A stretch of DNA of 64,000 nucleotides, taken from NCBI RefSeq assembly GCF_001663175.1, contig NZ_CP016033.1:2666001-2730000 (forward strand), written 5' to 3'. Shown here piece after piece: positions 55,642-64,000 of the stretch. This DNA comes from Erythrobacter neustonensis. Its GTDB lineage: Bacteria > Pseudomonadota > Alphaproteobacteria > Sphingomonadales > Sphingomonadaceae. The notes below the pieces were generated by a model, which was given only the letters and a program-made list of their open reading frames with translations, did not search any database and was not told where the DNA came from. Numbering within the stretch: position 1 is the first letter of the stretch; every line of letters starts with the position of its first letter. A program made the position numbers and the translations under genes.

Positions 55642-57668
55642 TCCGCGGCCTCCTTGACGTCAGCCCTGTGGAGCAGTTCGTCCGAGCAGCGCTGCATCAC
55701 TTCGCTCGCGCGGGCGATGGGGTTGGTGAGGTAGAAATCCTTGATCGGATAGCCCGCGATCTCGCCTTCGGCCGTTGCACCCGATACCGCATCGGGCAGC
55801 GAACCGTAATCGGCCAGCCCTTCCTCGCCCAAGGCGGGAACCGCCGCGATCATCCTGGCCTGCAATTCGGCATAGCTGTCGAATCCGACGGAGACACCAA
55901 GCGCATCGGCCAGCGCACGCAAAATCGTCCAGTCTTCACGCGCATCACCCGGAGCGAAGACCGCCTTTTCGGCGAACTGCACCCGCCCCTCGGTGTTGAC
56001 GTAGGTTCCGTCCTTCTCGGCAAAGGAGGCACCGGGAAGGATGATGTCCGCGTGATGCGCGCCCTTGTCGCCGTGGTGGCCGATATAGACCTTGAGGCTG
56101 CCCGCGTAGGGCGCATAGTCCATTTCGTCCGCACCGAGGCTCAAGAGCACCTTGGGCGAAGCGGCAGCAATGTCGCCCATTCCACCCGGCAGCGTGAAGC
56201 CGAGCATCAGCGACGCCATGCGCGCCGCCGAAATGTGCAGCACGTTGAAGCCGTTCCAGACACTCCCGTCCTCGTTGGTGCGCACCAGATTGAACTGGCC
56301 CACCAGACCAAGCGTAGCGCCCAGCGCGCCCTTGGCGAGCGCCGCCGCCCCCACGATCACCGCCGGACGCTTGGCCGCCGTCATGACGTCAACCATGTCC
56401 TGCGGCATCCGGCCCAGCAGGCCCAGATCGTTGCCGAGGAAGGTTGCGGGGTACGTCGGATCCCATTCGGGGCCAACGATATAGACCTTGGCCCCGGCCT
56501 TCACTGCCTTGCGCAGCCGCACGTTGAGCAGGGCGGCTTCCCAGCGGACATTGCTGCCGACGATCAGGATCGCGTCAGCCGTCTCGATCCCGGCAAAGGT
56601 CGAGTTGAAATTGACCGCCGCAAGGTTCGACACGTCATAGGTCATGCCGGTCTGGCGCGCTTCGGTGAGCTGCGAGCCGCAAGCATTGACCAGCGCCTTG
56701 GCCGCAAACATCGTTTCGGCGTCGAGCAGATCGCCCGCGACCGCCGCGATGCTGGCCTTGTCGCCTTCAAGCGCGCCCGCGATCATGCCGAAAGCCTCGG
56801 CCCAATCGGCAGGCTGGAGCTTGCCATCACGGCGCACCCACACGCGGTCGAGGCGGCGCTTCGTCAGCCCATCGACCTGATAGCGGCCCTTGTCCGAGAG
56901 CCACTCCTCGTTGACGTCGTCATTGATGCGCGGCAGCGCGCGCATGACTTCGCGGCCCTTGGAATGCAGTGTGATATTCGCGCCCACCGCGTCCGAGACA
57001 TCGATGCTCAGCGTCTGCTTCAATTCCCACGGCCGCGCTTCGAAGGCATAGGGACGGCTGGTGAGAGCGCCAACCGGGCACAGGTCGATGACGTTCGCGG
57101 AAAGTTCGTGCGAAGCCGCCTGTTCCAGATAGGTCGTGATCTGCATGTCCTCGCCGCGATAGAGCGCGCCGATTTCGTCCACGCCCGCGATCTCTTCGGA
57201 GAAGCGCACGCAGCGGGTGCAATGGATGCAGCGGGTCATGATCGTCTTGATCAGCGGGCCCATGTATTTCTCGGTCACCGCGCGCTTGTTCTCATGATAG
57301 CGCGAACCGCCGCGGCCGTAAGCGACCGCCTGATCCTGAAGATCGCACTCGCCGCCCTGATCGCAGATCGGGCAATCGAGCGGGTGGTTGATGAGCAGGA
57401 ACTCCATCACCCCTTCGCGGGCCTTCTTGACCATGGGCGAGTCGGTGCGGATTTCCTGACCGTCAGCTGCCGGCAGCGCGCACGAGGCCTGCGGCTTGGG
57501 CGGCCCGGGCTTCACTTCAACGAGGCACATGCGGCAATTGCCCGCAATGGAGAGGCGCTCGTGATAGCAGAAGCGCGGAATTTCCTTGCCCGCAAGCTCG
57601 CACGCCTGAAGCACAGTCGCGCCCGCGGGGACCTCGATTTCCTGACCGTCTACGGTGACCTTGGGCAT
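55638..57668 (-). CDS. nuoG: NADH-quinone oxidoreductase subunit G
   Basis: 676 residues. Large electron-transfer subunit. The N-terminal ferredoxin-like domain binds [2Fe-2S] ([15 protein letters not shown]), then a His-Cys3 [4Fe-4S] site in [18 protein letters not shown] and a Cys4 site in [13 protein letters not shown]. The molybdopterin-oxidoreductase-like body follows from about residue 220. Its length is typical of alphaproteobacteria and shorter than E. coli NuoG. ATG 57668 shares one base with the nuoF stop. Confidence 0.97.
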   Translation of the reverse strand: MPKVTVDGQEIEVPAGATVLQACELAGKEIPRFCYHERLSIAGNCRMCLVEVKPGPPKPQASCALPAADGQEIRTDSPMVKKAREGVMEFLLINHPLDCPICDQGGECDLQDQAVAYGRGGSRYHENKRAVTEKYMGPLIKTIMTRCIHCTRCVRFSEEIAGVDEIGALYRGEDMQITTYLEQAASHELSANVIDLCPVGALTSRPYAFEARPWELKQTLSIDVSDAVGANITLHSKGREVMRALPRINDDVNEEWLSDKGRYQVDGLTKRRLDRVWVRRDGKLQPADWAEAFGMIAGALEGDKASIAAVAGDLLDAETMFAAKALVNACGSQLTEARQTGMTYDVSNLAAVNFNSTFAGIETADAILIVGSNVRWEAALLNVRLRKAVKAGAKVYIVGPEWDPTYPATFLGNDLGLLGRMPQDMVDVMTAAKRPAVIVGAAALAKGALGATLGLVGQFNLVRTNEDGSVWNGFNVLHISAARMASLMLGFTLPGGMGDIAAASPKVLLSLGADEMDYAPYAGSLKVYIGHHGDKGAHHADIILPGASFAEKDGTYVNTEGRVQFAEKAVFAPGDAREDWTILRALADALGVSVGFDSYAELQARMIAAVPALGEEGLADYGSLPDAVSGATAEGEIAGYPIKDFYLTNPIARASEVMQRCSDELLHRADVKEAAE

Positions 57669-58960
57669 TACTCGGCTGCCTCTTGGAATTGGGCGTTGTG
57701 CTCGTTGATCCGCCGCTCAAGCTCGGGACGGAAGTGGCGGATGAGGCCTTGCACGGGCCAGGCGGCCGCATCGCCCAGCGCGCAGATGGTGTGGCCTTCG
57801 ACCTGCTTGGTAACTTCCTGCAGCATGTCAATTTCCTCGATCGCCGCATCGCCGGTGCGCAAGCGCTCCATCATGCGCCACATCCAGCCCGTGCCTTCGC
57901 GGCAGGGGGTGCACTGGCCGCAGCTTTCGTGCTTGTAGAAGTAGGAGAGGCGGCTGATCGCGCGGACGATGTCGGTGGACTTGTCCATGACGATGACCGC
58001 CGCCGTGCCCAGGCCCGAGCCCAGTTCCTTCAGCCCGTCGAAGTCCATCGGCGCATTGCGGATCTGTGCGGCCGGAACCAGCGGCACCGACGAACCGCCG
58101 GGAATAACGGCAAGCAGATTGTCCCACCCGCCGCGAATGCCGCCGCAATGCTTGTCGATGAGCTCTTCAAAGCTGATGCTCATCGCTTCCTCGACCACGC
58201 AGGGCTTTTCCACGTGGCCGCTGATCTGGAACAGCTTGGTGCCCTTGTTATTCTCGCGCCCGAAGGAACTGAACCACGAGGCCCCGCGCCGCAGGATCGT
58301 CGGCGCGACCGCGATGCTTTCGACGTTATTGACCGTGGTCGGGCAGCCATAAAGGCCCGCGCCTGCCGGGAACGGCGGCTTCAGACGCGGCTGACCCTTC
58401 TTGCCTTCGAGGCTTTCGATCATCGCGGTTTCTTCGCCGCAGATGTAAGCGCCCGCGCCGCGGTGCAGAAAGACGTCGAAGTCGTAACCCGAGCCGCAGG
58501 CGTTCTTGCCGATGAAACCGGCATCGTAAGCCTCGTGGATCGCCTTCTGCAGCGTCTCGGCCTCACGGATGTATTCGCCTCGAACGTAGATATAGGCTGC
58601 ACGCGCGCGCATCGCGAAGCCGGCGACCAGAGCGCCTTCGATCAGCTTATGCGGATCATGGCGCAGGATCTCGCGGTCCTTGCAGGAACCGGGCTCGGAT
58701 TCGTCGGCATTGATGACGAGGAAGCTCGGCCGGCCGTCGCGCGATTCCTTGGGCATGAAAGACCACTTGAGGCCCGTCGGGAAGCCCGCCCCGCCCCGTC
58801 CGCGCAGGCCGGATGCCTTGATTTCCTCGATGATCGCGTCCTGTCCGCGCGCGAGCAGCGCCTTGGTATCGTCCCAGTCGCCGCGCGTCTGCGCTGCTTT
58901 GAGGCCCCAGTCCTGGAACCCGTACAGGTTGGTGAAGATGCGATCCTTATCGCCAAGCAT
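57668..58960 (-). CDS. nuoF: NADH-quinone oxidoreductase subunit F
   Basis: 430 residues. Oxidises NADH with FMN. The FMN/NADH site has [37 protein letters not shown] and [16 protein letters not shown]. The C-terminal [4Fe-4S] site is [19 protein letters not shown] 58960 shares one base with the stop of a small upstream ORF. Confidence 0.97.
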   Translation of the reverse strand: MLGDKDRIFTNLYGFQDWGLKAAQTRGDWDDTKALLARGQDAIIEEIKASGLRGRGGAGFPTGLKWSFMPKESRDGRPSFLVINADESEPGSCKDREILRHDPHKLIEGALVAGFAMRARAAYIYVRGEYIREAETLQKAIHEAYDAGFIGKNACGSGYDFDVFLHRGAGAYICGEETAMIESLEGKKGQPRLKPPFPAGAGLYGCPTTVNNVESIAVAPTILRRGASWFSSFGRENNKGTKLFQISGHVEKPCVVEEAMSISFEELIDKHCGGIRGGWDNLLAVIPGGSSVPLVPAAQIRNAPMDFDGLKELGSGLGTAAVIVMDKSTDIVRAISRLSYFYKHESCGQCTPCREGTGWMWRMMERLRTGDAAIEEIDMLQEVTKQVEGHTICALGDAAAWPVQGLIRHFRPELERRINEHNAQFQEAAE

Positions 58961-59136
58961 CACTGCTGTCCCTTTGCTTTGGCGCGCTTGATGCGCACCA
59001 GCGAAATCACCTGAAACACAAGGCCGAGGCCCATGATAATCACGCCCATCTCGTATGGACCGGTCGCGGTCAGCACGGCACCCAGCGCAAAGCCGGTCAG
59101 CCCGAGGATCGCGAAAAGCAGTGTCAGCGGGTTCAT
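58960..59136 (-). CDS. Two-TM micro-protein between nuoE and nuoF
   Basis: 58 residues with two hydrophobic segments (about 3-24 and 28-47) and a basic tail [11 protein letters not shown]. Its ATG overlaps the stop of the 47-residue ORF (ATGA) and its stop shares one base with the nuoF start (TGATG). This tight packing argues for real translation. Not a standard complex I subunit; it could be an accessory subunit or assembly factor. Confidence 0.72.
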   Translation of the reverse strand: MNPLTLLFAILGLTGFALGAVLTATGPYEMGVIIMGLGLVFQVISLVRIKRAKAKGQQ

Positions 59137-59276
59137 GCGAAGGCCCCCGACTGCCACATCCACACCACAACCGCGATGATGAGCAGGATTACCCCCACGC
59201 GCACGAGCCCCATCAGCACCTTGAAGGCGATGAAGGCGAGCACCAGCGCGACGAGGATGGAGACAACTTCGGTCAC
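59133..59276 (-). CDS. 47-residue membrane micro-protein downstream of nuoE
   Basis: Starts at GTG 59276, one base after the nuoE stop, and reads [19 protein letters not shown], continuing as an almost wholly hydrophobic chain with a turn near Gly-Leu-Val-Arg, and ending in MWQSGAFA. Two TM helices are likely. Its stop overlaps the next ORF start (ATGA). The RBS is weak, so translation would be coupled to nuoE. Unrecognised; supported mainly by packing and composition. Confidence 0.55.
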   Translation of the reverse strand: MTEVVSILVALVLAFIAFKVLMGLVRVGVILLIIAVVVWMWQSGAFA

Positions 59277-59277
59277 C

Positions 59278-59946
59278 TTACCATTCGCCCCGATAGTCAT
59301 GGTTGGCATCCACCATCGCGGTCAGCGTGGTCGGCCCACCCGCAGGCTCGGAGGTGTGACGGCCCGGCTCCTGCGTGCCGGTTTTCGGCTGCTGGTCCGC
59401 TGCCAGCGCATCGAGCACCGCATCGAGACGCTCGGGCGTCAGGTCCTCGTAATTGTCGTCGTTGATCTGAACCATGGGCGCGGTGGCGCAATTGCCCATG
59501 CATTCGACCTCGGTGAGGGTCCACAGCCCATCGGCCGAGACCCCGCCCTTCACCATCCCGCGCTTCTTGCAGGCGGTCATGATGTCGTCCGAACCGCGCA
59601 GCATGCAGGGCGTCGTGCCGCACACCTGCACGTGGAATTTACCGACGGGTTTGAGGTTATACATGAAGTAGAAGCTGGCGACCTCGAGCACGCGGATCAC
59701 CGGCATCCCGAGATACTGTGCGACATATTCGATCACCGGTAGCGGCAGCCAGCCCTGCGTATCGGTCTCCGCGCCGACCTGCCGCTGGGCGAGATCGAGC
59801 AGCGGCATCACCGCCGAACGCTGGCGCCCTTCGGGATACTTGGCGATGTGCCAATCGGCGGTTGTCTTGTTTTCCGGCGTCCACGCGAAGCCGCCCCAAC
59901 GGGCGCGCAGTTCGGGGGTGTCGGGAGCGGGGGTACGGTCAGCCAT
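59278..59946 (-). CDS. nuoE: NADH-quinone oxidoreductase subunit E
   Basis: 222 residues. Thioredoxin-fold subunit with one [2Fe-2S] cluster (N1a) on Cys109, Cys114, Cys149 and Cys153 (VQVCGTTPC and VECMGNC). The C-terminal 40 residues are a flexible Pro/Gly/Thr-rich extension. ATG 59946 is chosen (MADRTPAPDTPEL); the frame extends upstream into another ORF. Confidence 0.96.
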   Translation of the reverse strand: MADRTPAPDTPELRARWGGFAWTPENKTTADWHIAKYPEGRQRSAVMPLLDLAQRQVGAETDTQGWLPLPVIEYVAQYLGMPVIRVLEVASFYFMYNLKPVGKFHVQVCGTTPCMLRGSDDIMTACKKRGMVKGGVSADGLWTLTEVECMGNCATAPMVQINDDNYEDLTPERLDAVLDALAADQQPKTGTQEPGRHTSEPAGGPTTLTAMVDANHDYRGEW

Positions 59947-60115
59947 TGGAGTTCTCACGGCGGTGCTTGTTTCCTCGCAGCTCGAACCAAGCCGACAAAA
60001 CGAGTGAACCAAGCAATGAAGGCATGAATTGATCGTGGCCCGCTATCAACAATCCGAACGAAATCCCCAGCAGCAGGATCGCAAGCGATAGGAGCGCGAA
60101 GTCGAAGCGAGTCAT
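59939..60115 (-). CDS. Two-TM micro-protein between nuoD and nuoE
   Basis: 58 residues with two hydrophobic segments (about 5-26 and 32-46) and a charged tail RGNKHRRENSNG. ATG 60115 lies 5 bases after the nuoD stop; a GTG at 60124 would overlap that stop as GTGA. Its stop overlaps the nuoE start by 8 bp. Family not recognised. As with the other two micro-ORFs here, the packing suggests real translation in the nuo operon. Confidence 0.68.
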   Translation of the reverse strand: MTRFDFALLSLAILLLGISFGLLIAGHDQFMPSLLGSLVLSAWFELRGNKHRRENSNG

Positions 60116-60120
60116 CTCGA

Positions 60121-61332
60121 TCACCGGTCGCACTCGCCAAAAACCACGTCGATCGCACCCAGAATTGCGGTCGCGTCGGGGAGCATGTGGCCCTTGGACA
60201 TGAAGTCCATCGCCTGAAGGTGCGAGAATGCCGTGGGGCGAATCTTGCAGCGGTAGGGCTTGTTGGTGCCGTCGCTGACGAGATAGACGCCGAATTCGCC
60301 CTTGGGGCTTTCGGTCGCCACGTAAACCTCGCCTGCAGGCACATGGAAGCCTTCGGTGTAGAGCTTGAAATGGTGGATCAGGCTTTCCATCGACTGCTTC
60401 ATCTCAGCCCGCTTGGGCGGCGAGACCTTGCCGTCGGTGCTCGCAATCGGCCCGGTCGGCATATCGCGCAGACACTGGCGGATGATCTTCGCGCTCTCGT
60501 AGACTTCCTTCACGCGCACCATGAAGCGGTCGTAGCAATCGGAGTTGGTGCCGACCGGAATGTCGAATTCCATGCGGTCATAGACGTCGTAGGGCTGCGA
60601 CTTGCGCAGATCCCACGGAATGCCCGCGGCGCGGATCATCGGGCCGGAGAAGCCCCAGGCGATCGCGTCTTCGCGCGACACGATGGCGATATCGACATTG
60701 CGCTGCTTGAAGATGCGGTTGTCCATGACGAGGCTCATCGCGTCCTCGAACAGCTGGAAGAAGCGGTTGTCGAGCCAGTCGCCGATGTCGACCAACAGCT
60801 TTTCCGGCACGTCCTGATGGACACCGCCCGGGCGGAACCAGGCGCTGTGCATGCGCGCGCCGCTCGCCCGCTCGAAGAAGTTGAGGCAATCTTCGCGCAG
60901 GTCCATGATCCACAGGTTCGGCGTGAACGCGCCGACATCGAGGATGTGCGCGCCCATGTTGAGCATGTGGTTGCAGATGCGGGTCAGCTCGGCGAACATC
61001 ACGCGCAGATATTGCGCGCGGATCGGCACTTCGAGGTTCAGCAGCTTTTCGATCGCGAGCACATAGGAATGCTCCTGGGCCAGCGGCGAGCAGTAATCGA
61101 GCCGGTCGAAATAGGGCAGCGCCTGCAGATAGGTCTTCTGCTCGATCAGCTTTTCGGTGCCGCGGTGGAGCAGACCGACATGCGGGTCGATCCGCTCGAT
61201 CACCTCGCCGTCCAGCTCCATCACCATGCGCAGCACGCCGTGCGCCGCGGGGTGCTGGGGACCGAAGTTGATCGTGTAGTTGGTGATCACCTCACCCGTG
61301 GTGGTGAGCGATTCTTCGCGTTGCATGCTCAT
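60121..61332 (-). CDS. nuoD: NADH-quinone oxidoreductase subunit D
   Basis: 403 residues. The 49-kDa-type subunit that forms the quinone site with NuoB. Conserved parts are [33 protein letters not shown] and [15 protein letters not shown] (the quinone-binding Tyr/His region). It is separate from NuoC, unlike in E. coli. Its ATG overlaps the nuoC stop by 4 bp. Confidence 0.97.
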   Translation of the reverse strand: MSMQREESLTTTGEVITNYTINFGPQHPAAHGVLRMVMELDGEVIERIDPHVGLLHRGTEKLIEQKTYLQALPYFDRLDYCSPLAQEHSYVLAIEKLLNLEVPIRAQYLRVMFAELTRICNHMLNMGAHILDVGAFTPNLWIMDLREDCLNFFERASGARMHSAWFRPGGVHQDVPEKLLVDIGDWLDNRFFQLFEDAMSLVMDNRIFKQRNVDIAIVSREDAIAWGFSGPMIRAAGIPWDLRKSQPYDVYDRMEFDIPVGTNSDCYDRFMVRVKEVYESAKIIRQCLRDMPTGPIASTDGKVSPPKRAEMKQSMESLIHHFKLYTEGFHVPAGEVYVATESPKGEFGVYLVSDGTNKPYRCKIRPTAFSHLQAMDFMSKGHMLPDATAILGAIDVVFGECDR

Positions 61333-62114
61333 CGTCCGCCCTCCTTCGAGGTCGCATCGGGGGCACCGGGGGCTGGCTTTCCGCTGTCCTTCGGCGCGCC
61401 ATCAGCCACGGGCTTGGCCGCCGCTTCATTGGCCGCCTTGCCCGCGCCGGTATCGGCTGGCTTCTCGGTAGTCTTGGGTTCGGCAACCGATGGCGCGCCG
61501 CGCGATTTCTCGTCGCCGGGAAGCACGTAGTCAGCGCCTTCCCAAGGCGACAGGAAATCGAAGCTGCGCATTTCCTGCGCCAGCACAACAGGTTCGTACA
61601 CCACGCGCTTTTCCTCCTCGGAATAGCGCAGCTCGGTATAGCCCGTCATCGGGAAGTCCTTGCGGAAGGGATGCCCTTCGAAGCCGTAATCGGTGAGGAT
61701 CCGGCGCAGGTCGGGGTTTCCGGCAAAGGTCACGCCGTACATGTCGAACACTTCGCGTTCGAGCCAGCCCGCATTGGGCCACAATGTCGTGACCGTCGGC
61801 ACGGGCGTGTCCTCGCTCGCCGAACACTTGACCATGATCCGGTGGTTCTTGGTCAGGCTCTGGAGCATATACACGACTTCGAACCGCTCGGGCCGCGAGG
61901 GATAATCCGCGCCGGCGATTTCCATGAGCTGCTGATAGGCATGCTCGTCGCGCAGGATCTGCAGCACGCGCGCGGTGGCATCGCGCTCGACGCGGAAGAT
62001 CACTTCGCCATGCGCTTCGTGCGCTTCGATCAGCCAGACCGAAATGGCCTCGCTGATTGCGTCGATCACGCCCTCGTTCGATGCGAACCGGGGAGCGGAA
62101 TGGAGTACAGCCAT
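61329..62114 (-). CDS. nuoC: NADH-quinone oxidoreductase subunit C with Ala/Pro/Lys-rich tail
   Basis: 261 residues. The 30-kDa-type subunit occupies residues 1-200, with [17 protein letters not shown] and [19 protein letters not shown]. After [16 protein letters not shown] comes a 61-residue low-complexity tail rich in Ala, Pro, Lys and Asp/Glu (201-261) that is not part of the core fold. ATG 62114 is the start; the longer frame lies within nuoB. nuoB ends 11 bp upstream. Confidence 0.96.
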   Translation of the reverse strand: MAVLHSAPRFASNEGVIDAISEAISVWLIEAHEAHGEVIFRVERDATARVLQILRDEHAYQQLMEIAGADYPSRPERFEVVYMLQSLTKNHRIMVKCSASEDTPVPTVTTLWPNAGWLEREVFDMYGVTFAGNPDLRRILTDYGFEGHPFRKDFPMTGYTELRYSEEEKRVVYEPVVLAQEMRSFDFLSPWEGADYVLPGDEKSRGAPSVAEPKTTEKPADTGAGKAANEAAAKPVADGAPKDSGKPAPGAPDATSKEGGR

Positions 62115-62125
62115 GTTACGCGCCC

Positions 62126-62695
62126 TTATCTTTCGATGGTGCCCACGCGGCGGATCTTCCGCTGCAATTGCATGACGCCGTAAAGCAGCGCCTCGGCGGT
62201 CGGCGGGCAGCCGGGGACATAGATATCGACCGGCACGATCCGGTCGCACCCACGCACCACCGAATAGGAATAGTGGTAATAGCCGCCGCCATTGGCGCAC
62301 GATCCCATGCTGATCACATATTTGGGATCGGACATCTGGTCATAGACCTTGCGCAGTGCCGGAGCCATCTTGTTGCACAGCGTGCCCGCGACGATCATCA
62401 CGTCCGACTGGCGCGGAGAGGCGCGCGGCGCGGCGCCGAAACGCTCCATGTCGAAGCGCGGCATGTTGGCGTGGATCATCTCGACCGCGCAGCAGGCAAG
62501 CCCGAAGGTCATCCACCACAGCGAGCCGGTGCGCGCCCACTGGAACAGCTCCTCGGTCGACGTGACGAGAAAACCCTTGTCGGTGACTTCGGTCTGCAGC
62601 GACTTGAAGAAGTCGGCATCGGGCCCACGCATGTCGCCGCCTTGAGCGGGTGCAAGGCCAGTAAGCCCCGGGGGAGGAGAAACGATGTTATTCAT
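62126..62695 (-). CDS. nuoB: NADH-quinone oxidoreductase subunit B
   Basis: 189 residues. Holds the terminal [4Fe-4S] cluster N2. The ligand pattern is visible: [10 protein letters not shown] (tandem Cys), then [17 protein letters not shown] and [14 protein letters not shown] 62695 overlaps the nuoA stop by 4 bp. Upstream in-frame codons from 62722 lie inside nuoA. Confidence 0.97.
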   Translation of the reverse strand: MNNIVSPPPGLTGLAPAQGGDMRGPDADFFKSLQTEVTDKGFLVTSTEELFQWARTGSLWWMTFGLACCAVEMIHANMPRFDMERFGAAPRASPRQSDVMIVAGTLCNKMAPALRKVYDQMSDPKYVISMGSCANGGGYYHYSYSVVRGCDRIVPVDIYVPGCPPTAEALLYGVMQLQRKIRRVGTIER

Positions 62696-63078
62696 TCCCA
62701 GTCCAACGCGCCTTTCTTCCATTCATACGCAAGCCCGACGGCAAGGATGAACAGGAACACCATCATACCGGACCAGCCCACCCAGCCCGTTTCGCCCAGG
62801 CTGACCGCCCAGGGGAACAGGAACGCGGCTTCAAGGTCGAAAACGATGAAGCTGATCGCGACGAGGTAGAAGCGCACATCGAACTGACTGCGCGCGTCCT
62901 CGAAAGCCGGAAAGCCGCACTCGTATTCCGAGAGCTTTTCGGCATCCGGATTGTGCACGCCGGTCAGCCGCGACACCGCCATCGGGGCCACGACGAAAAG
63001 AACCGACAGCCCGAGGGCGATGAGTACGAATAACAGTATCGGCAGATACTGGCTGAGATCGATCACAGCGATGTCCAA
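62692..63078 (-). CDS. nuoA: NADH-quinone oxidoreductase subunit A
   Basis: 128 residues, three TM helices. The conserved loop is [20 protein letters not shown] with the quinone-gating Cys, then [19 protein letters not shown]. The start is uncertain: TTG 63078 has GGGA about 8 bases upstream, while GTG 63066 would begin [12 protein letters not shown]. First gene of the 14-gene nuo operon. Confidence 0.96.
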   Translation of the reverse strand: MDIAVIDLSQYLPILLFVLIALGLSVLFVVAPMAVSRLTGVHNPDAEKLSEYECGFPAFEDARSQFDVRFYLVAISFIVFDLEAAFLFPWAVSLGETGWVGWSGMMVFLFILAVGLAYEWKKGALDWE

Positions 63079-63103
63079 GCTATTAATCCCGAGGTCGCCC
63101 TAG

Positions 63104-63123
63104 GCGCGTCGCGCGGGACGCGC
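63104..63123 (-). other. Hairpin upstream of nuoA
   Basis: A perfect 7-bp inverted repeat GCGCGTC (63104-63110) and GACGCGC (63117-63123), 26 bases before the nuoA start. It may end transcription from the aldehyde dehydrogenase gene or form part of the nuo leader. No T-tract; no clear -35/-10 pair was found in the 132-bp gap. Confidence 0.35.
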
Positions 63124-63210
63124 AACCCTCCGACTCGGGGAAAACCCCTTACAGGTGTTGCAGGAAATGAAAGGGAGGTTGCGAGGCAAGCGCGCCCCGC
63201 ACCCCATCTT

Positions 63211-64000
63211 CTACTTCATCATCCGCGCCGTCGCGGCATCGGTCGCCTTGCCATAGGGCGGCTTTAATCCGCCGAGCTTGGCAATATCGATCTTGGGCTG
63301 GTGATAGACCGCGCGCGCATGGCTGAATTCGCGGAAGCCCTCGACCGCGTGATAGCTGCCCATCCCCGATGGCCCGACCCCGCCGAACGGCAGGTCTTCC
63401 ATCGAAACATGAAACACCACGTCATTGGTTGTGACCCCGCCCGAGATCGTGCGGGTCAGCACGCGCTCCTGTTCGGCCTTGTCCTCGCCAAAATAATAGA
63501 GCCCCAGCGGGCGGTCGTGTTCATTGACGTAATCGACCGCCTGGTCGACCGCCTTGTAGGTCATCACCGGCAGGACGGGTCCGAAGATTTCTTCCTGCAT
63601 CACGGTCATGTCTTCGTTGACGCCGCGCAGCACGGTCAGCGGCATCTTGCGCTGGTTGGCGTTGGCGAAATCCTCTTGCCCCGGATTGACTTCGATGACT
63701 TCAGCGCCCTTGTCGCGCGCATCGGAAACGAGACCTTGGAGGCGCTCGAAGTGGCGATCCGAAACGATCGAGGCATAGTCGTCGTTGTCGAGCAGCTTCG
63801 GGTACATCGTGGCGGCGGCCTGCGTGACCCCCGCGACCGCTTCGTCGGCCTTGTCTTCGGGCACCATCAGATAATCAGGCGCAAGGCAGATCTGCCCGGC
63901 ATTGAGCATCTTGCCGATCGCGATCCGTTCGCCCGCCTTGGCGAAATCGGCGCTGCGCCCCATGATGACCGGCGATTTGCCGCCCAGTTCGAGCGTGACG
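63211..64000 (-). CDS. Aldehyde dehydrogenase (coniferyl-aldehyde-dehydrogenase type), 5' end missing
   Basis: The window holds the C-terminal 263 or so residues; the gene runs off the right edge. The cofactor-site motif TLELGGKSPVIMGRS lies at the edge and the catalytic Cys is in GQICLAPDYLMVP. Further motifs are EIFGPVLPVMTY and LPFGGVGPSGMGSYHAVEGFREFSH. The LAPDY segment and the short C-terminus ending in RMMK fit the coniferyl aldehyde dehydrogenase branch, which often acts on general fatty or aromatic aldehydes. It precedes nuoA by 132 bp on the same strand. Confidence 0.9.
   Translation of the reverse strand, partial: VTLELGGKSPVIMGRSADFAKAGERIAIGKMLNAGQICLAPDYLMVPEDKADEAVAGVTQAAATMYPKLLDNDDYASIVSDRHFERLQGLVSDARDKGAEVIEVNPGQEDFANANQRKMPLTVLRGVNEDMTVMQEEIFGPVLPVMTYKAVDQAVDYVNEHDRPLGLYYFGEDKAEQERVLTRTISGGVTTNDVVFHVSMEDLPFGGVGPSGMGSYHAVEGFREFSHARAVYHQPKIDIAKLGGLKPPYGKATDAATARMMK

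Noticed and set aside
55668..57938. A 756-codon plus-strand open frame opposite nuoG
   Set aside because: Shadow of nuoG; no recognisable motif, and nuoG Cys motifs are intact on the minus strand.
1..64000. CRISPR arrays, insertion sequences, prophage or rRNA genes
   Set aside because: No regularly spaced repeats, transposase or phage motifs, or rRNA sequence was seen anywhere in the window.

Overview
The window is 64 kb of gene-dense, GC-rich bacterial chromosome from an alphaproteobacterium, most likely Sphingomonadales (Erythrobacteraceae or a close relative). Signs for this are: a lexA promoter carrying the alphaproteobacterial SOS box GTTC-N7-GTTC; a PDH E1-beta subunit with an N-terminal lipoyl domain; the order ppiD-trpEGDC-moaC-moeA-lexA-comEC-gltX-gltA; and nuoA-N followed by birA-coaX-rnj. 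I see no insertion sequence, prophage, CRISPR array or rRNA. The only RNA gene is one tRNA-Arg(CCT).

Layout. 1-8 kb: a secreted helical-repeat protein, gyrA, a YhhN-family membrane protein, trmFO, an EF-hand protein and a degenerate squalene/phytoene-synthase-like protein. 8.2-11.2 kb: three overlapping genes for a vWA/TadG-like protein and two TadE-like pseudopilins. 11.2-18.6 kb: ftsB-pdhA-pdhB, an acyl-CoA dehydrogenase, an MFS transporter, tRNA-Arg and the grxC/nitrilase/DUF1178 operon. 18.7-22.6 kb: hsp20, then tpiA, secG and pyrG on the minus strand. 22.9-32.2 kb: a plus-strand run ppiD-trpE-(lipoprotein)-trpG-trpD-trpC-moaC-moeA, then lexA with its own promoter. 32.4-37.8 kb: comEC, diverging from gltX-gltA.

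37.8-44.4 kb is the least understood part. A histidine-kinase-like protein has no phosphoacceptor His, an Hpt-like protein has Met where the phosphorylatable His should be, two proteins are unrecognised, and a large two-TM coiled-coil protein resembles the polarity factor TipN. 44.4-63.1 kb is one long minus-strand operon: all 14 complex I genes (nuoA-N), then birA, coaX, rnj and a DUF1467 gene. Three tiny membrane-protein ORFs are packed between nuoD, nuoE and nuoF. The right edge holds the 3' part of an aldehyde dehydrogenase gene.

Most of the window is ordinary core genome: pyruvate entry (PDH), citrate synthase, complex I, tryptophan and molybdenum cofactor synthesis, SOS control and tRNA modification or charging. 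The best candidates for undescribed biology are the histidine-less phosphorelay proteins beside the TipN-like gene, the three micro-ORFs inside the nuo operon, a second SOS-box-like site upstream of gyrA, and a phosphodiester-glycosidase lipoprotein translationally coupled inside the trp operon. Function calls come from reading motifs by eye; no database search was run.
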